From contig WTGI01000087.1 in assembly GCA_011523635.1 (NCBI GenBank), forward strand, positions 1 through 64,000: DNA of 64,000 bases, given 5' to 3'. This document shows positions 25,674-35,040 of this stretch, piece by piece; within the stretch, counting starts at the first letter, position 1; the number at the start of each line of letters is the position of its first letter. Both the position numbers and the translations under genes were made by a program. Below the pieces are notes generated by a model. That model was given only the letters and a program-made list of their open reading frames with translations, did no database searches and was not told the origin of the DNA. The stretch is from Acidimicrobiia bacterium. GTDB lineage: Bacteria > Actinomycetota > Acidimicrobiia > Spongiisociales > Spongiisociaceae.

Positions 25674-27062
25674 AAGGATCCCGCCTTCGGTCATCCGCTT
25701 GATGTCCAGCACCTGATCCAGTTCCTCCGCCTCCATCAGACCCATGTCGAGCACCACGTCACGGATGGTGCGGCCTGAGGCGTGTGCCTCCTTGGCCACC
25801 TTGGCGCCCATGTCGTAGCCGATCCTGGGGTTGAGGGCGGTGACCACCGCCAGGTTGCTCTCCACCAGCCGGCGAGCCCGCACTGCATCCGCCTCGATGC
25901 CGTCGACGCAGCGCTCCCTCAGAGTGGACGCGGCACTGGACAGCAGCCCGATGGACTCCAGGAGGTTGTGGGCCATCATCGGCATCATCACGTTAAGCTC
26001 GAAGTTGCCGTTGGCGCCTCCCCAGGCGATGGCCGAGTCGTTTCCTATCACCTGCGCGGCAACCTGGCACACCATCTCGGGAATGACCGGGTTCACCTTT
26101 CCGGGCATGATCGAGGAACCCGGCTGGAGGGCCGGAAGCCTGATCTCCCCGAGACCCGTACGGGGTCCGGACGCCAACCAGCGGAGGTCGTTGGCGATCT
26201 TGAAGAGGGACACCGCGACGGTCTTCAGGGCGCCGGAAGCCATCACGACCGCATCCTTGCCGGCCTGGGCCTCGAAGTGGTTGTCGGCCTCCCGGAGGGG
26301 GTAACCGGTCCTCCTGGCCATCAGCCCGATCACCGAGGCCGCGAACCCGTCCGGCGCGTTGATCCCCGTGCCGACGGCGGTGCCTCCCAGGGCGAGCTCG
26401 TCGAGGTCGGGCAGCACCGCAACCAGGCGCTCCACGCCCTTGGCCATCTGTGCCGCGTACGCGGAGAACTCCTGGCCGAGCGTCACAGGCGTGGCGTCCA
26501 TCAGGTGGGTGCGGCCCGACTTGACCACGTCCCCGAAGTCGGCAGACCGCTCCTCGAGTGATCGAGCCAGCGCCCCGAGGGCCGGCAGCAGGTCCTCTCT
26601 GGTGGCGGCGGCGGCCGCTACGTGCATGGCGGTGGGGATCACATCGTTCGAGGACTGGCCGAAGTTCACGTGATCGTTAGGATGGACCGAGCGGTCCCCG
26701 ATGGACCCTCCGAGCAGTTGCGCGGCCCGGTTAGCGATGACCTCGTTCGCGTTGGTGTTGGTGGAGGTACCCGACCCGGTCTGGAAGACGTCGAGCACGA
26801 ACTGGTCGTCCCAGAGGCCGGACATGACCTCATCGGCCGCCTGCGACACCGCCGAGGCGATCTCGGCCGGCAGATGACGCTCCTCGCCCGCCACCTGCGC
26901 TGCCGAGCCCTTGATCAGGCCGAGCGACCAGATGAACCAGCCGCCGAACCTACGGTCGGAGATGGGGAAATTCTCGACTGCTCGCCGGGTAGAGGCGCCG
27001 TAGAGAGCATCCGAGGGGATCTCCACCTCCCCCATGGAGTCCTTCTCGATCCGGAACCGCAC
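25671..27062 (-). CDS. fumC: Class II fumarate hydratase
   Basis: Hydrates fumarate to malate in the TCA cycle; oxygen-stable, Fe-S free. 463 residues from the GTG at 27062, which gives the family start (V)[22 protein letters not shown]; an ATG at 27110 would add 16 unrelated residues. Superfamily signature [15 protein letters not shown] is intact, with [31 protein letters not shown] and the catalytic His region [17 protein letters not shown] class II enzyme so close to the suf genes is likely coincidental. Confidence 0.95.
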   Translation of the reverse strand: MRFRIEKDSMGEVEIPSDALYGASTRRAVENFPISDRRFGGWFIWSLGLIKGSAAQVAGEERHLPAEIASAVSQAADEVMSGLWDDQFVLDVFQTGSGTSTNTNANEVIANRAAQLLGGSIGDRSVHPNDHVNFGQSSNDVIPTAMHVAAAAATREDLLPALGALARSLEERSADFGDVVKSGRTHLMDATPVTLGQEFSAYAAQMAKGVERLVAVLPDLDELALGGTAVGTGINAPDGFAASVIGLMARRTGYPLREADNHFEAQAGKDAVVMASGALKTVAVSLFKIANDLRWLASGPRTGLGEIRLPALQPGSSIMPGKVNPVIPEMVCQVAAQVIGNDSAIAWGGANGNFELNVMMPMMAHNLLESIGLLSSAASTLRERCVDGIEADAVRARRLVESNLAVVTALNPRIGYDMGAKVAKEAHASGRTIRDVVLDMGLMEAEELDQVLDIKRMTEGGIL

Positions 27063-27180
27063 CGACCCCTCACCTTCGTGACCTCGACCCGCGCCCTTAC
27101 GGACGGGCATGGCGAGTGTACCGCGCTCGGGATTCCAGGCAGGACGGCCGGACGAAACCCCGTACCCCGAACCACCGCGC

Positions 27181-28065
27181 CTACAGGCCGAGGCGCTCCA
27201 TCCGGTCGGGATAGCGCTGCCAGTCCTTCTCGACCTTCACGCGGAGGTCGAGAAACACCCGCCGCCCCAGCACCTCCTCCAGCTCACGCCGCGCCATGGT
27301 GCCGGCATCGCGCAGGTTGGTCCCCCCCGCCCCCACCACGATCCCCTCCTGGGACTCCCGCTCCACGTAGATGACCGCCTCGATGCGCGTCAGGCCGTCA
27401 TCCCGAACCTCGATCCCCTCGGTCTTGACGGCCACCGAGTGGGGCAACTCCTGCCGGAGCCCTGGTAGGAGCTTCTCACGCACCGTCTCGGCGATCAATA
27501 CCTCCTCGGGCCGGTCGCTCACCACATCGGGTGGATACAGGGCCGGGCCCTCGGGCAGTCGGGGGATCAGCTCGGCCACCACCCTCTCGAGACCGTCGCC
27601 CTCGAGAGCCGAGACCGGGATGTAGGCGCCGAAGTCCCAAAGGGCCGCCTCACCAAGGCGTTCCGCCACGCGGCTCTTGCGAGCCGCGTCCACCTTGTTG
27701 ACGATCAGGATCACCCGCTCGGGATCCACCGTCTCGAGGAGGTGTTCCGCGATCCGGCGGTCTCCGGGCCCCACCCGGGCGGTGGCGTCGATGACGAACA
27801 GCGTGCAGTCGGCGTCGGTCAGGGTCCGGTATGCAGTCGAGTTGAGGCGCTCGCCCAGGGCCGTCCGGGGGCGATGGAGTCCGGGCGTATCCACGAACAC
27901 GATCTGGGCGGCGGGATCGTCCACTGTCAGGACACCCCGCATGCTCAATCGGGTGGTCTGCGGCCGCTGAGACGTGATGGTCACTTTTTGCCCGACCAGG
28001 CCGTTGATCAAGGTCGACTTGCCTACGTTGGGCCGCCCGACAACCGCCACGAATCCGGAACGCAC
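27181..28065 (-). CDS. era: GTPase Era
   Basis: Binds the 3' end of 16S rRNA and helps mature the 30S subunit. 294 residues from the GTG at 28065 (TGAGG 5 nt before), giving the usual (M)[21 protein letters not shown]. An ATG at 28083 is also in frame but lies inside an inserted inverted-repeat element and lacks a ribosome binding site. G motifs: GRPNVGKST, switch [18 protein letters not shown] and the SALEG loop. A C-terminal KH domain has [20 protein letters not shown] and the ending [12 protein letters not shown]. Confidence 0.95.
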   Translation of the reverse strand: MRSGFVAVVGRPNVGKSTLINGLVGQKVTITSQRPQTTRLSMRGVLTVDDPAAQIVFVDTPGLHRPRTALGERLNSTAYRTLTDADCTLFVIDATARVGPGDRRIAEHLLETVDPERVILIVNKVDAARKSRVAERLGEAALWDFGAYIPVSALEGDGLERVVAELIPRLPEGPALYPPDVVSDRPEEVLIAETVREKLLPGLRQELPHSVAVKTEGIEVRDDGLTRIEAVIYVERESQEGIVVGAGGTNLRDAGTMARRELEEVLGRRVFLDLRVKVEKDWQRYPDRMERLGL

Positions 28066-28074
28066 GCCGACCTC

Positions 28075-28279
28075 AGCCCCCATTATTCATGGATGGGGGT
28101 TTGTCGGGTGACGATGAAGGCCGCTCCGTGCCCCTGATCCGGGGTTATGGCCTTTTGGCGGCCCCATCCTCTGGCCGAATGTGCATCAACCGCCGGGAGA
28201 AGGGTGGCCCCTTCAGAAATGATGTGCTTGAAATGGCCTGATCCGGGTCGGTGTGCTGGGGACATGAATAATGGGGGCT
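28075..28279. mobile_element. 205-bp inverted-repeat element (family C) at the corC/era junction
   Basis: Perfect 17-bp terminal inverted repeats AGCCCCCATTATTCATG (28075-28091) and its complement (28263-28279) enclose 171 bp with no gene. The right repeat forms the T-AG of the corC stop codon; the left repeat carries an ATG in frame with era. Without the insert the joint would read CGC-TGA-GG, restoring a TGA stop for corC and the natural era Shine-Dalgarno. Similar in design to MITEs; no transposase is in the window. About 40 bp at 48561-48600 resembles its left end. Confidence 0.8.
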
Positions 28280-29474
28280 AGCGACCGGTGTTACCCACCC
28301 GGTGGACCAGCACGCGCTCCACCCGCCGACCCTGTACCCGGTCGGCGACGAGCACGGCCTCTCCCATCTCGAAGCGTTCCCCCACCATGGGAACCCGGCC
28401 GGCCAGTCCCAGCACCAGGCCGCCCACCGTGTCCCATTCGTCGTCAGGCAGATCGGCGCCCAAGACCCGGTTGAGGTCGTCCACCGACAGTCGAGCGGCC
28501 ACCAGGAACCCTCCGTCATCCAGAGGCTGCACCATGGGGGCCTCGGTGTCGTACTCGTCAACGATCTCGCCCACCAGCTCCTCGATCAGGTCCTCGATGG
28601 TGACCAGCCCGGCGGTCCCGCCGAACTCGTCGACGGCTATAGCGATGTGGATCTGGCGCGACTGCATCTCCCGCAGCAGGTCCCGTACCGGCTTGGACTC
28701 GGGTACGAAGTAGGGATCGCGGGAGATTTCGGTGACGGGCTGCGGATCCCGTGATGCCGCGACCCGGCCCAACAAGTCCTTGGCATAGACCATCCCCACG
28801 ATGTCGTCGGTCCCCTTGCCGGTGACCGGCACCCGCGAATAGCCGCAGTCCAGGATGAGATCCAGGGCCTCGGTAGTGGTGCTGGCGGCGCCCAGCGTCA
28901 CCATGTCCGTCCGCGGCACCATCACCTCGCGCACAATCGCGTCGGAGAACTCCAGAACCGAGGAGATCATGCGGATCTCCTCTCGGTCGGACGGGTCGTG
29001 GTCGCCGTTGGCCTCGGCCGGGGCCGGGGCGACGTCCTCCTCGTCCTCGATCAGGTCTCCCGCTCGGCCGCCGATCGAGATCGCCAGTCGCAACAGCCTG
29101 GCCAGCCGGTACGCGACCCGGTGGGGTCGCTTCCGGCCGACGGAGCGGGGCCACAGATCTCCGAGCAACACGATCATCGCGGCTGCCAGGACCAGCGCCA
29201 TCACCAGCCGCGACCCGCTCAGCGTGGTGCCCGTGGCCCAGGCCGCCGATAGGGCGGCGGTCACCAGGAGGGTGGTATGTATCAGAGAGACCGCCGGCCG
29301 TATGCGGGCGCGGTTTTCCAGCAGGCCCGCCACGATCCCGGCCCCCTCCCGGCCGTCCGCGGCGTCGTGCAGGGCATCCGCCCGAGGCGTACGGACCAGC
29401 GACTCGCCGGCCGCCCGGAGTGCCGCCGCCAGCGAGAGGACCGCCACCGCCGCCGCCCAGGCCAGCCAGTTCAT
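28278..29474 (-). CDS. CorC/HlyC-family transporter (DUF21 + CBS pair)
   Basis: 398 residues: an N-terminal DUF21/CNNM membrane domain (about 1-130, several hydrophobic stretches such as VSLIHTTLLVTAALSAAWATG), a pair of CBS domains at about 190-315 (MVPRTDMVTLGAAS, GYSRVPVTGKGTDDIVGMVYAKDLL, AVDEFGGTAGLVTIEDLIEELVGEI), and a C-terminal CorC/HlyC domain (about 320-395). The family is linked to Mg2+/Co2+ export and CBS domains sense ATP-Mg. ATGA overlap with ybeY, the usual ybeY-corC-era order. Its stop codon is shared with the adjacent inverted-repeat element. Confidence 0.92.
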   Translation of the reverse strand: MNWLAWAAAVAVLSLAAALRAAGESLVRTPRADALHDAADGREGAGIVAGLLENRARIRPAVSLIHTTLLVTAALSAAWATGTTLSGSRLVMALVLAAAMIVLLGDLWPRSVGRKRPHRVAYRLARLLRLAISIGGRAGDLIEDEEDVAPAPAEANGDHDPSDREEIRMISSVLEFSDAIVREVMVPRTDMVTLGAASTTTEALDLILDCGYSRVPVTGKGTDDIVGMVYAKDLLGRVAASRDPQPVTEISRDPYFVPESKPVRDLLREMQSRQIHIAIAVDEFGGTAGLVTIEDLIEELVGEIVDEYDTEAPMVQPLDDGGFLVAARLSVDDLNRVLGADLPDDEWDTVGGLVLGLAGRVPMVGERFEMGEAVLVADRVQGRRVERVLVHRVGNTGR

Positions 29475-29941
29475 CGCCGCTCCATTCCGATCGTCGCCAG
29501 GAGGTGGCGCTCCCTCGACTCCATGTGTTCCGCCTCCGAGTCCGACTCATGTTCATAACCGATCAGATGGAGCAACCCGTGGGTGACCATGAGCGCGATC
29601 TCATCCTCGTACGCGATGCCGAGGCGCCGCGCCTGGCCGCGGACGTAACCGGGCGCGATGATCACATCGCCCAGCGCGTACGGAACGCCCGCACCGGTCC
29701 GGGCGGCGCTCTCCCGATGCTCCACCCCGGGCGGCGCGAGAGGTAGCGCCAGCACGTCGGTGGGCCCGTCCCTGCCGAGGAACTGCTGATTGTGCACCGC
29801 CATGTCATCATCGGTAACCAGCATGATCCCCACCTCGGTGGACGGGGGCATGTCCTCGTTCTCGAGCACGACCTCGGCCAAGGCGCGGAGGGCATCCGCG
29901 TCCACGGGCAGGTCCTGGTGGTTCGATAGGTGAATCTCCAC
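29471..29941 (-). CDS. ybeY: Endoribonuclease YbeY (16S rRNA maturation)
   Basis: Zn-dependent RNase acting on the 3' end of 16S rRNA and in ribosome quality control. 156 residues. The zinc motif H-x3-H-x5-H is in THGLLHLIGYEHESD, preceded by the ALGDVIIAPGYV strand and FLGRDGPTDVLALPL. Start is GTG at 29941 with no Shine-Dalgarno: the bases directly upstream belong to a partial copy of the family A repeat, so the native leader appears to have been displaced. Coupled to corC. Confidence 0.94.
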   Translation of the reverse strand: MEIHLSNHQDLPVDADALRALAEVVLENEDMPPSTEVGIMLVTDDDMAVHNQQFLGRDGPTDVLALPLAPPGVEHRESAARTGAGVPYALGDVIIAPGYVRGQARRLGIAYEDEIALMVTHGLLHLIGYEHESDSEAEHMESRERHLLATIGMERR

Positions 29942-29945
29942 GGTT

Positions 29946-30006
29946 AGTGGTCTCCCTGCGAACGAACCAGGCGTGCTCTGCCGGCCACCGGCGCCCCTCG
30001 CTGCGT
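29946..30006. mobile_element. Partial copy of the family A inverted-repeat element
   Basis: AGTGGTCTCCCTGCG at 29946 followed by CCAGGCGTGCT and CCCTCGCTGCGT matches, in the same order and spacing, one end and about 60 bp of the element at 37479-37644. The match stops at about 30006, so the other half is deleted or too diverged. It fills most of the gap between pgpH and ybeY. Confidence 0.65.
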
Positions 30007-30056
30007 AACAAAGCGGACGCCGGCGGCTGCCGGTGTCCGCGTCGATCGGTGGCTGG

Positions 30057-32678
30057 TCACGCAGGGTCTCCTTCGGGGAAGTCCGGGTAGGGGATGCGCT
30101 GGTGGTAGTGCCCCACCAGAGCCTTGACCATCGCCTCTTTCACCCTGCTGAGATCCCCCAGCGTCACGTCCGAGGCCGAGAGCTGGCCGTCGGCCACCTT
30201 CTCCCCGACCACCTTCTCGACCAGGTGCTCGATGCGTTCGGGCGTGGGTTCCTCCACCTGGAAGACGGCCCGGCAGGCGCCCTCTACGGAGTCCGCCAGC
30301 ATCACGATGGCCATCTCCTTCTTGACCGGTTTGCGCCCGGCGTGGCGGTAGTCCTCCCGGTCCACCGCATCGTCGCCGTACTGCTTCCTGGCCTTGTTGT
30401 AGAAGAAGTGCATGATGCCGTCGCCATGGTGGGTGATGACGGCTTCGGCCACGTCCCCGGGGATCCGGAACTTCCGCGCCAGCGTCAGCCCGTCCAGCAC
30501 GTGGCGGCGCAGAACCTCGGCGGACCGCAGGGGGGGCATCTCGTCATGGGGGTTCTGGATGCCGAACTGGTTCTCGATGAAGAACTGTGGGTGCTCGGTC
30601 TTGCCGAGATCGTGGTAGTAGGCGCCCGCCCGGGCCAGCAAGGGGTTGGCGCCCACCGCTCGGGCCGCTCGATCGGCCAGCGTCCCCACCATCAGGGAGT
30701 GGTTGAAGGAGCCGATGGCCTTCTCCTCGAGGAGGCGGAGCGCGGGATGGTTGCGATCGGTCAGATCCAGGAGTCGTAGCGAGGTGGTGATGTCGAACAC
30801 GATCTCCAGGACGGAGAGCAGCGAGCTTCCCACCAGCCACGAGATGGCGCCGCCGCCGACCGCGAACGCTGCCGACCGGAGAATGCTGATGTCCTGCGGG
30901 AAGAACCAGGCGATCAGAGCCGCGAAACCCCCGCACATCGCCATGATGTACAAGCCCGCCCGTCGCAGGTCGCGCCGGGCCGAGATGGACGAGACGAACG
31001 GGATCGGGACCAGCACCGACAGGCCGGCGTACAGCGTGTAGCCCGGATCGGTAGTGGCAATGGACGTCATCGACCCCACCACCACGGCCATCAGGACCGC
31101 GGTCCGGGCGTCGAACAGGATGGCGGTCATCAGGCCGAAGGCAGCCGCCGGCATCAGGAAGCCGATCGCTCCGTCTCCCCCGGCCGCGAACACGGCCGCC
31201 CCACGGGCGGACACCGCCGCGAGCACCACCAGCAGGCCGAACAGCGACATGCGCCGCATCGAGTTCCAGACGCTCGGTTGGAACCTGTGCAGGTAGAGCG
31301 CCGGCAACCCCACCACGATGGCCACGGCTGCGGCCAGCGCCACGTAGCGGGGTGCCGCCCGCCCGAGCAACCCCGCATCGGACAGCGTCGCCTCGATCTC
31401 CTCCGTTACCTCCTGGCCCTCCTCCACGATCACGTCACCGGGTTCATACTGGATGGTCAGCGGGACGACCTCGCTGGCCTCCTCCTCCCGGAGGCCCTCG
31501 GTAGCCACGGCATCGACCGTCTTGTTCGCCGCCAGGAACACGGTGGCCACTTCCGGCACCAGCTGGGAGACCTGCTGCCAGACAGCCGAATCGGCCGCCG
31601 GAAGCTGCACGAACCTCGGCGTGGAGCGGAGTTGTATCTGGACCTCGCGCAGGTTCTCGCTGAGGATCCCGCCATCGGTATTGAGGGCCTCGGTCGCCAG
31701 CAGGAGCGTCTCGCGCTCTATCGAGAGCAGCCACGGCTCCTCCCCCCGGATCTCGCGCAGGACGTCGCCGGTGGCGATGTCCACTAGGAGCGAGACCGCA
31801 CTGTCGGAAAGCAGCAGGCCGCTCGCCCGGAGGCTGGCCAGCTGGATGTCCCTGGAAGCCACGGCGGGGCGCAGGGGAATATGGATTGTCTGCGTCTCCT
31901 GGCCATCCACGAGCTCCGCATCCTGGTAAAGGAGCTGCTCCGGTCCGGTCAGCCGGTCGGGAACGGAGTCGGTATCGATGAGAACGGCCGCCGGTCCAGG
32001 CGCCATCCGTCCGAGCGTGTAACGGCCGTCCGAAAACGTGACCGTCTCGAAGCGGGTGCCGGTAGCGTCGTAGGCCACCACCCTCACGTCGCCCAAGCCG
32101 TAATCCACCGCCAGGTTGAAGAAGCCGTTGGCGTCGGTATCGATGAACACCCGACCGTTGACGCCGGCCGTCGCTGCCACAGCGGCGGGCAGGGTGGTGG
32201 GCGTGGGCGCCTCCTGGGTGACCGTGGTCGACTCTTGCCCCGCCTCCGCGCCCGGATCGACGGTCGTGGCAACGGTGGTTGCGACGGTCGTAGCAACGGT
32301 CGTCGTGGTAGCGGCCGTCGGGCGGACCACGGTGCTGGTGGTGGTGACCACCGGAAGCGGGCGGGCGCCCTGGTCAAAGGTCGCGGCCCGTAGCGACTGG
32401 AAGAAGGCCCGGATGTCGTTGATCACGATGGCGTCGATCTCCTCGTGCCTCCCGTACACGGGGTCCACGGCATCCCGGGCCGCCTGGCGGGCGAGCTCGG
32501 TGGCAGCCGTGTCCTGGATCTCGATCGGGGACTCGGCCACGAAGGCCTGGGGCGCCGGCTCCCCCACCACCACCTGGACGGTGGTGAACTCCTGGTTGAT
32601 CAGCATCCCGGCCCAGGAGAGGGCGGCGGTCGCCACCAGGATCAGCCCGGTGATGGCGGCCTTGACGCGACTGCTCAT
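30057..32678 (-). CDS. pgpH: 7TM-HD phosphodiesterase (PgpH-like) with an inserted SdrD/Cna-B-type domain
   Basis: 873 residues. Order: TM anchor (about 5-27); extracytoplasmic 7TMR-HDED sensor, broken by a Thr/Val-rich stretch (about 112-170) and a compact beta-sandwich at about 172-240 (VNGRVFIDTDANG...FSDGRYTLGRMAPGPA) typical of SdrD B-like/Cna-B repeats; the rest of the sensor to about 430; seven hydrophobic segments (about 440-650); then a cytosolic HD domain with NHSLMVGTLADRAA, YYHDLGKTEHPQFF and ITHHGDG. Listeria PgpH hydrolyses c-di-AMP, so this enzyme probably lowers c-di-AMP. ATGA overlap with phoH and usual phoH-pgpH-ybeY order. The inserted domain is not part of the usual family. 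Confidence 0.9.
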   Translation of the reverse strand: MSSRVKAAITGLILVATAALSWAGMLINQEFTTVQVVVGEPAPQAFVAESPIEIQDTAATELARQAARDAVDPVYGRHEEIDAIVINDIRAFFQSLRAATFDQGARPLPVVTTTSTVVRPTAATTTTVATTVATTVATTVDPGAEAGQESTTVTQEAPTPTTLPAAVAATAGVNGRVFIDTDANGFFNLAVDYGLGDVRVVAYDATGTRFETVTFSDGRYTLGRMAPGPAAVLIDTDSVPDRLTGPEQLLYQDAELVDGQETQTIHIPLRPAVASRDIQLASLRASGLLLSDSAVSLLVDIATGDVLREIRGEEPWLLSIERETLLLATEALNTDGGILSENLREVQIQLRSTPRFVQLPAADSAVWQQVSQLVPEVATVFLAANKTVDAVATEGLREEEASEVVPLTIQYEPGDVIVEEGQEVTEEIEATLSDAGLLGRAAPRYVALAAAVAIVVGLPALYLHRFQPSVWNSMRRMSLFGLLVVLAAVSARGAAVFAAGGDGAIGFLMPAAAFGLMTAILFDARTAVLMAVVVGSMTSIATTDPGYTLYAGLSVLVPIPFVSSISARRDLRRAGLYIMAMCGGFAALIAWFFPQDISILRSAAFAVGGGAISWLVGSSLLSVLEIVFDITTSLRLLDLTDRNHPALRLLEEKAIGSFNHSLMVGTLADRAARAVGANPLLARAGAYYHDLGKTEHPQFFIENQFGIQNPHDEMPPLRSAEVLRRHVLDGLTLARKFRIPGDVAEAVITHHGDGIMHFFYNKARKQYGDDAVDREDYRHAGRKPVKKEMAIVMLADSVEGACRAVFQVEEPTPERIEHLVEKVVGEKVADGQLSASDVTLGDLSRVKEAMVKALVGHYHQRIPYPDFPEGDPA

Positions 32679-33652
32679 CGGTCGGGCGCCCGGCTGTCGG
32701 CTGCCTCGTAGGCTTCCACTATCTCTGCCACCAGGCGGTGGCGAACGACATCGGCGGCGCCCAGGTGGACCACCGCCACGTCCCGCACCTCCCCGAGGAT
32801 TGCCCGGGCGTGGACCAGCCCCGACAGACGATCCCGTGGCAGATCGACCTGGGTGGCGTCGCCGGTGATGATCATCTTCGAGTTGAACCCCAGCCGGGTC
32901 AGGAACATCTTCATCTGGGCCCGGGACGTGTTCTGCGCCTCGTCCAGCACCACTATCGAGTCGTTGAGAGTACGGCCCCGCATGTAGGCCAGCGGTGCGA
33001 TCTCGATCGTCCCTCGCTCTATGTAGCCCATGACATCGTCGGGCCCGAGCATCTCGTACAAGGCGTCGTACAGCGGGCGGAGGTAGGGGTTGAACTTCGC
33101 CTCCAGGTCGCCGGGCAGGAAGCCGAGCCTCTCTCCGGCCTCGACCGCCGGCCTGGTGAGGACTATCCGCTTGACCTTCCCCGTGATCAGGGACTCGGTG
33201 GCGGCCGCCATGGCCAGGTAGGTCTTGCCGGTCCCGGCCGGTCCGATACCGAAGACGAGAGTCGATCGACGGATCGCCTCGACGTAGCGGAGCTGGCCGA
33301 CCGTCTTGGGACGGATGATCTTGCCGCGGGCCACCTCGATGGTCTCCCCCAGGACACCGCTGGGAGAGGGCACCGAGTCGTTGACCATCTCTATCACGCG
33401 ATTCACACCTTCCGGCTCCAGGGTCATGCCCCGCTGGACGAGCATCAGCATCTCCTCCACCACTTTGTGGGCGCGGCGGGCCGCCCGTTCCTCGCCCTGG
33501 AACACGATCTCGTCACCACGCGCCACGATCACGGCTTCGGGGTATGCCGACTCCACCATCCGGAGGTGGGAATCTCGTTCGCCGAGCAGGTCGAGCATCA
33601 GGCTGATACCAGGGACATGCAGGGTGAGGGCAGGCGGCGCGGAGGGAAGCAT
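32675..33652 (-). CDS. phoH: PhoH-like ATPase
   Basis: 325 residues. P-loop ATPase/putative RNA helicase, usually next to ybeY and involved in RNA metabolism. N-terminal KH-like part (about 1-110), then Walker [16 protein letters not shown] (about residue 135), [21 protein letters not shown], Walker [12 protein letters not shown] and [13 protein letters not shown]. The start ATG at 33652 follows GGAGGG closely by family standards. First gene of the block pgpH-ybeY-corC-era. Confidence 0.94.
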   Translation of the reverse strand: MLPSAPPALTLHVPGISLMLDLLGERDSHLRMVESAYPEAVIVARGDEIVFQGEERAARRAHKVVEEMLMLVQRGMTLEPEGVNRVIEMVNDSVPSPSGVLGETIEVARGKIIRPKTVGQLRYVEAIRRSTLVFGIGPAGTGKTYLAMAAATESLITGKVKRIVLTRPAVEAGERLGFLPGDLEAKFNPYLRPLYDALYEMLGPDDVMGYIERGTIEIAPLAYMRGRTLNDSIVVLDEAQNTSRAQMKMFLTRLGFNSKMIITGDATQVDLPRDRLSGLVHARAILGEVRDVAVVHLGAADVVRHRLVAEIVEAYEAADSRAPDR

Positions 33653-33733
33653 TAACGCGGTAGGGCGATGGTGCGGAGCTCCAAAGGCCCGCTCAGGATA
33701 CCACGAAGGGCTGGACTATCGATGACCACCACT

Positions 33734-33898
33734 AGTGGTCTGTCTGTGGAATGGCGGTGTGGTTTGGCGTCGGCAGCGGTGTTCCTCGCAAGGCCCGCTG
33801 ACGAAGGCGTACCCGCAGCGGTACGTTGAGGAAGCGGAACGCAGCGACGGGACGCCGATGGCCGCCAGAGCACCCGGTTGTTTCGCAGACAGACCACT
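33734..33898. mobile_element. 165-bp inverted-repeat element, family A copy 1
   Basis: Perfect 13-bp terminal repeats AGTGGTCTGTCTG (33734-33746) and CAGACAGACCACT (33886-33898). The core (33765-33815) is identical over 51 bp to the copy at 37.5 kb, which lies in the opposite orientation. Contains a hairpin CGTACC-CGCAGC-GGTACG. No convincing gene inside. Sits between dnaJ and phoH. Confidence 0.88.
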
Positions 33899-33954
33899 GG
33901 TTCTCTTCCGTGTTTCTTGCCGCGGATGGCAGGCCGAACCCGCGCATCGGCGGC

Positions 33955-35013
33955 TCACAGGAGTTCTTCACCGCCGGCATCGGCGAACTGGCGGAGCAGC
34001 TTACGCTGGGACCGGCTGAGCCTGGTGGGCACAACCACCTTGACGCGCAGGTAGAGGTCACCTCGACGCGATGTGCGGAGGCGCGTGATCCCCTTGCCCG
34101 GCACCCGGATGACTTCCCCGGGTTGGGATCCGGTCGGCACCTTGATCCGATGAGTCCCGCCATCGAGGAGGGGCACCTCCACCTGGGTGCCCAGCGCCGC
34201 GGCGGCGACGCCCACCTCGACCTCGCTGATCAGGTCGTCCCCATCGCGCTCGAAAACGGGATGCGGCTCTATGACCAGATCGACGTAGAGGTCGCCGGCC
34301 AGGGCCCCACGGCGACCGGCTTCCCCCCGGGTCGGGAGCCGGAGGCGGTTACCCGCCTCGACGCCGGCGGGAATATCGACCTGCACGGTCTTCTCACCCT
34401 CCCGGATTCCCTCGCCGCGGCAGGACCGGCAGGGGTTGGCCAGTACCGACCCGTCGCCTCGGCAGGACCGGCAGGTGGTGAGGGTCATCAACGAGCCGAA
34501 CACGCTCCGCCGGGCCATCCTCACCTGGCCGCTCCCTCCGCAGACCCGGCAAGCCTGGAGACCGGCGCCGTCTCCGGAACCCGAGCCTCCACACGGTTCG
34601 CAGGTCAGGGCGGTCCGGAAGACGACTGATCTCTCGACCCCGAAGGCAGCCTCCTCCAGAGTCAGCACCAGGTTGACCCGCACGTCCCGCCCTCGGTTGA
34701 CCCGTGGGTCCCGGGCGGATGATCCGAAGATACTGCCGTCACCGAAGACAGAGCGCAGCAGGTCGTCAAGCGAGCCCGCACCCTGGAAGAAAGCACCCGG
34801 ATCGAGGGTCTCCCCGCGGTCGTACCGGGCTCGCCGCTCGGGATCCGACAGGACTTCGTATGCCTCCGCCACCTGGCGGAAACGAGCCTCGGCCGTAGGG
34901 TCATCGGGATTGGCGTCGGGGTGGGACTCCCTGGCCAGCCGCCGGAAGGCCCGCTTGATCTCGTCGCGGGACGCGTCGCGCTCGACATCCAGAATGCGGT
35001 AATAGTCGGCCAT
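33955..35013 (-). CDS. dnaJ: Chaperone protein DnaJ
   Basis: Hsp70 co-chaperone. 352 residues. J domain (1-70) with the essential HPD in [11 protein letters not shown], a Gly/Phe-type stretch ([14 protein letters not shown]), a zinc-binding domain with four CxxCxGxG-type repeats ([32 protein letters not shown]) and a C-terminal substrate domain. Downstream of hrcA (27-bp gap), so probably heat-inducible with it. dnaK and grpE are not in the window, so this is the DnaJ2-type copy that goes with HrcA in actinobacteria. Confidence 0.95.
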   Translation of the reverse strand: MADYYRILDVERDASRDEIKRAFRRLARESHPDANPDDPTAEARFRQVAEAYEVLSDPERRARYDRGETLDPGAFFQGAGSLDDLLRSVFGDGSIFGSSARDPRVNRGRDVRVNLVLTLEEAAFGVERSVVFRTALTCEPCGGSGSGDGAGLQACRVCGGSGQVRMARRSVFGSLMTLTTCRSCRGDGSVLANPCRSCRGEGIREGEKTVQVDIPAGVEAGNRLRLPTRGEAGRRGALAGDLYVDLVIEPHPVFERDGDDLISEVEVGVAAAALGTQVEVPLLDGGTHRIKVPTGSQPGEVIRVPGKGITRLRTSRRGDLYLRVKVVVPTRLSRSQRKLLRQFADAGGEELL

Positions 35014-35040
35014 CGCGGTCTTTCTGCCGTCGGGTACGGC

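Noticed and set aside
33732-34163. Protein-like frames containing AAFRFLNVPLRVRLRQR in both family A elements
   Set aside because: The same frame is open in both copies, but they differ by a 1-nt indel near one end, there is no start or ribosome binding site, and the similarity is explained by DNA repeat identity.
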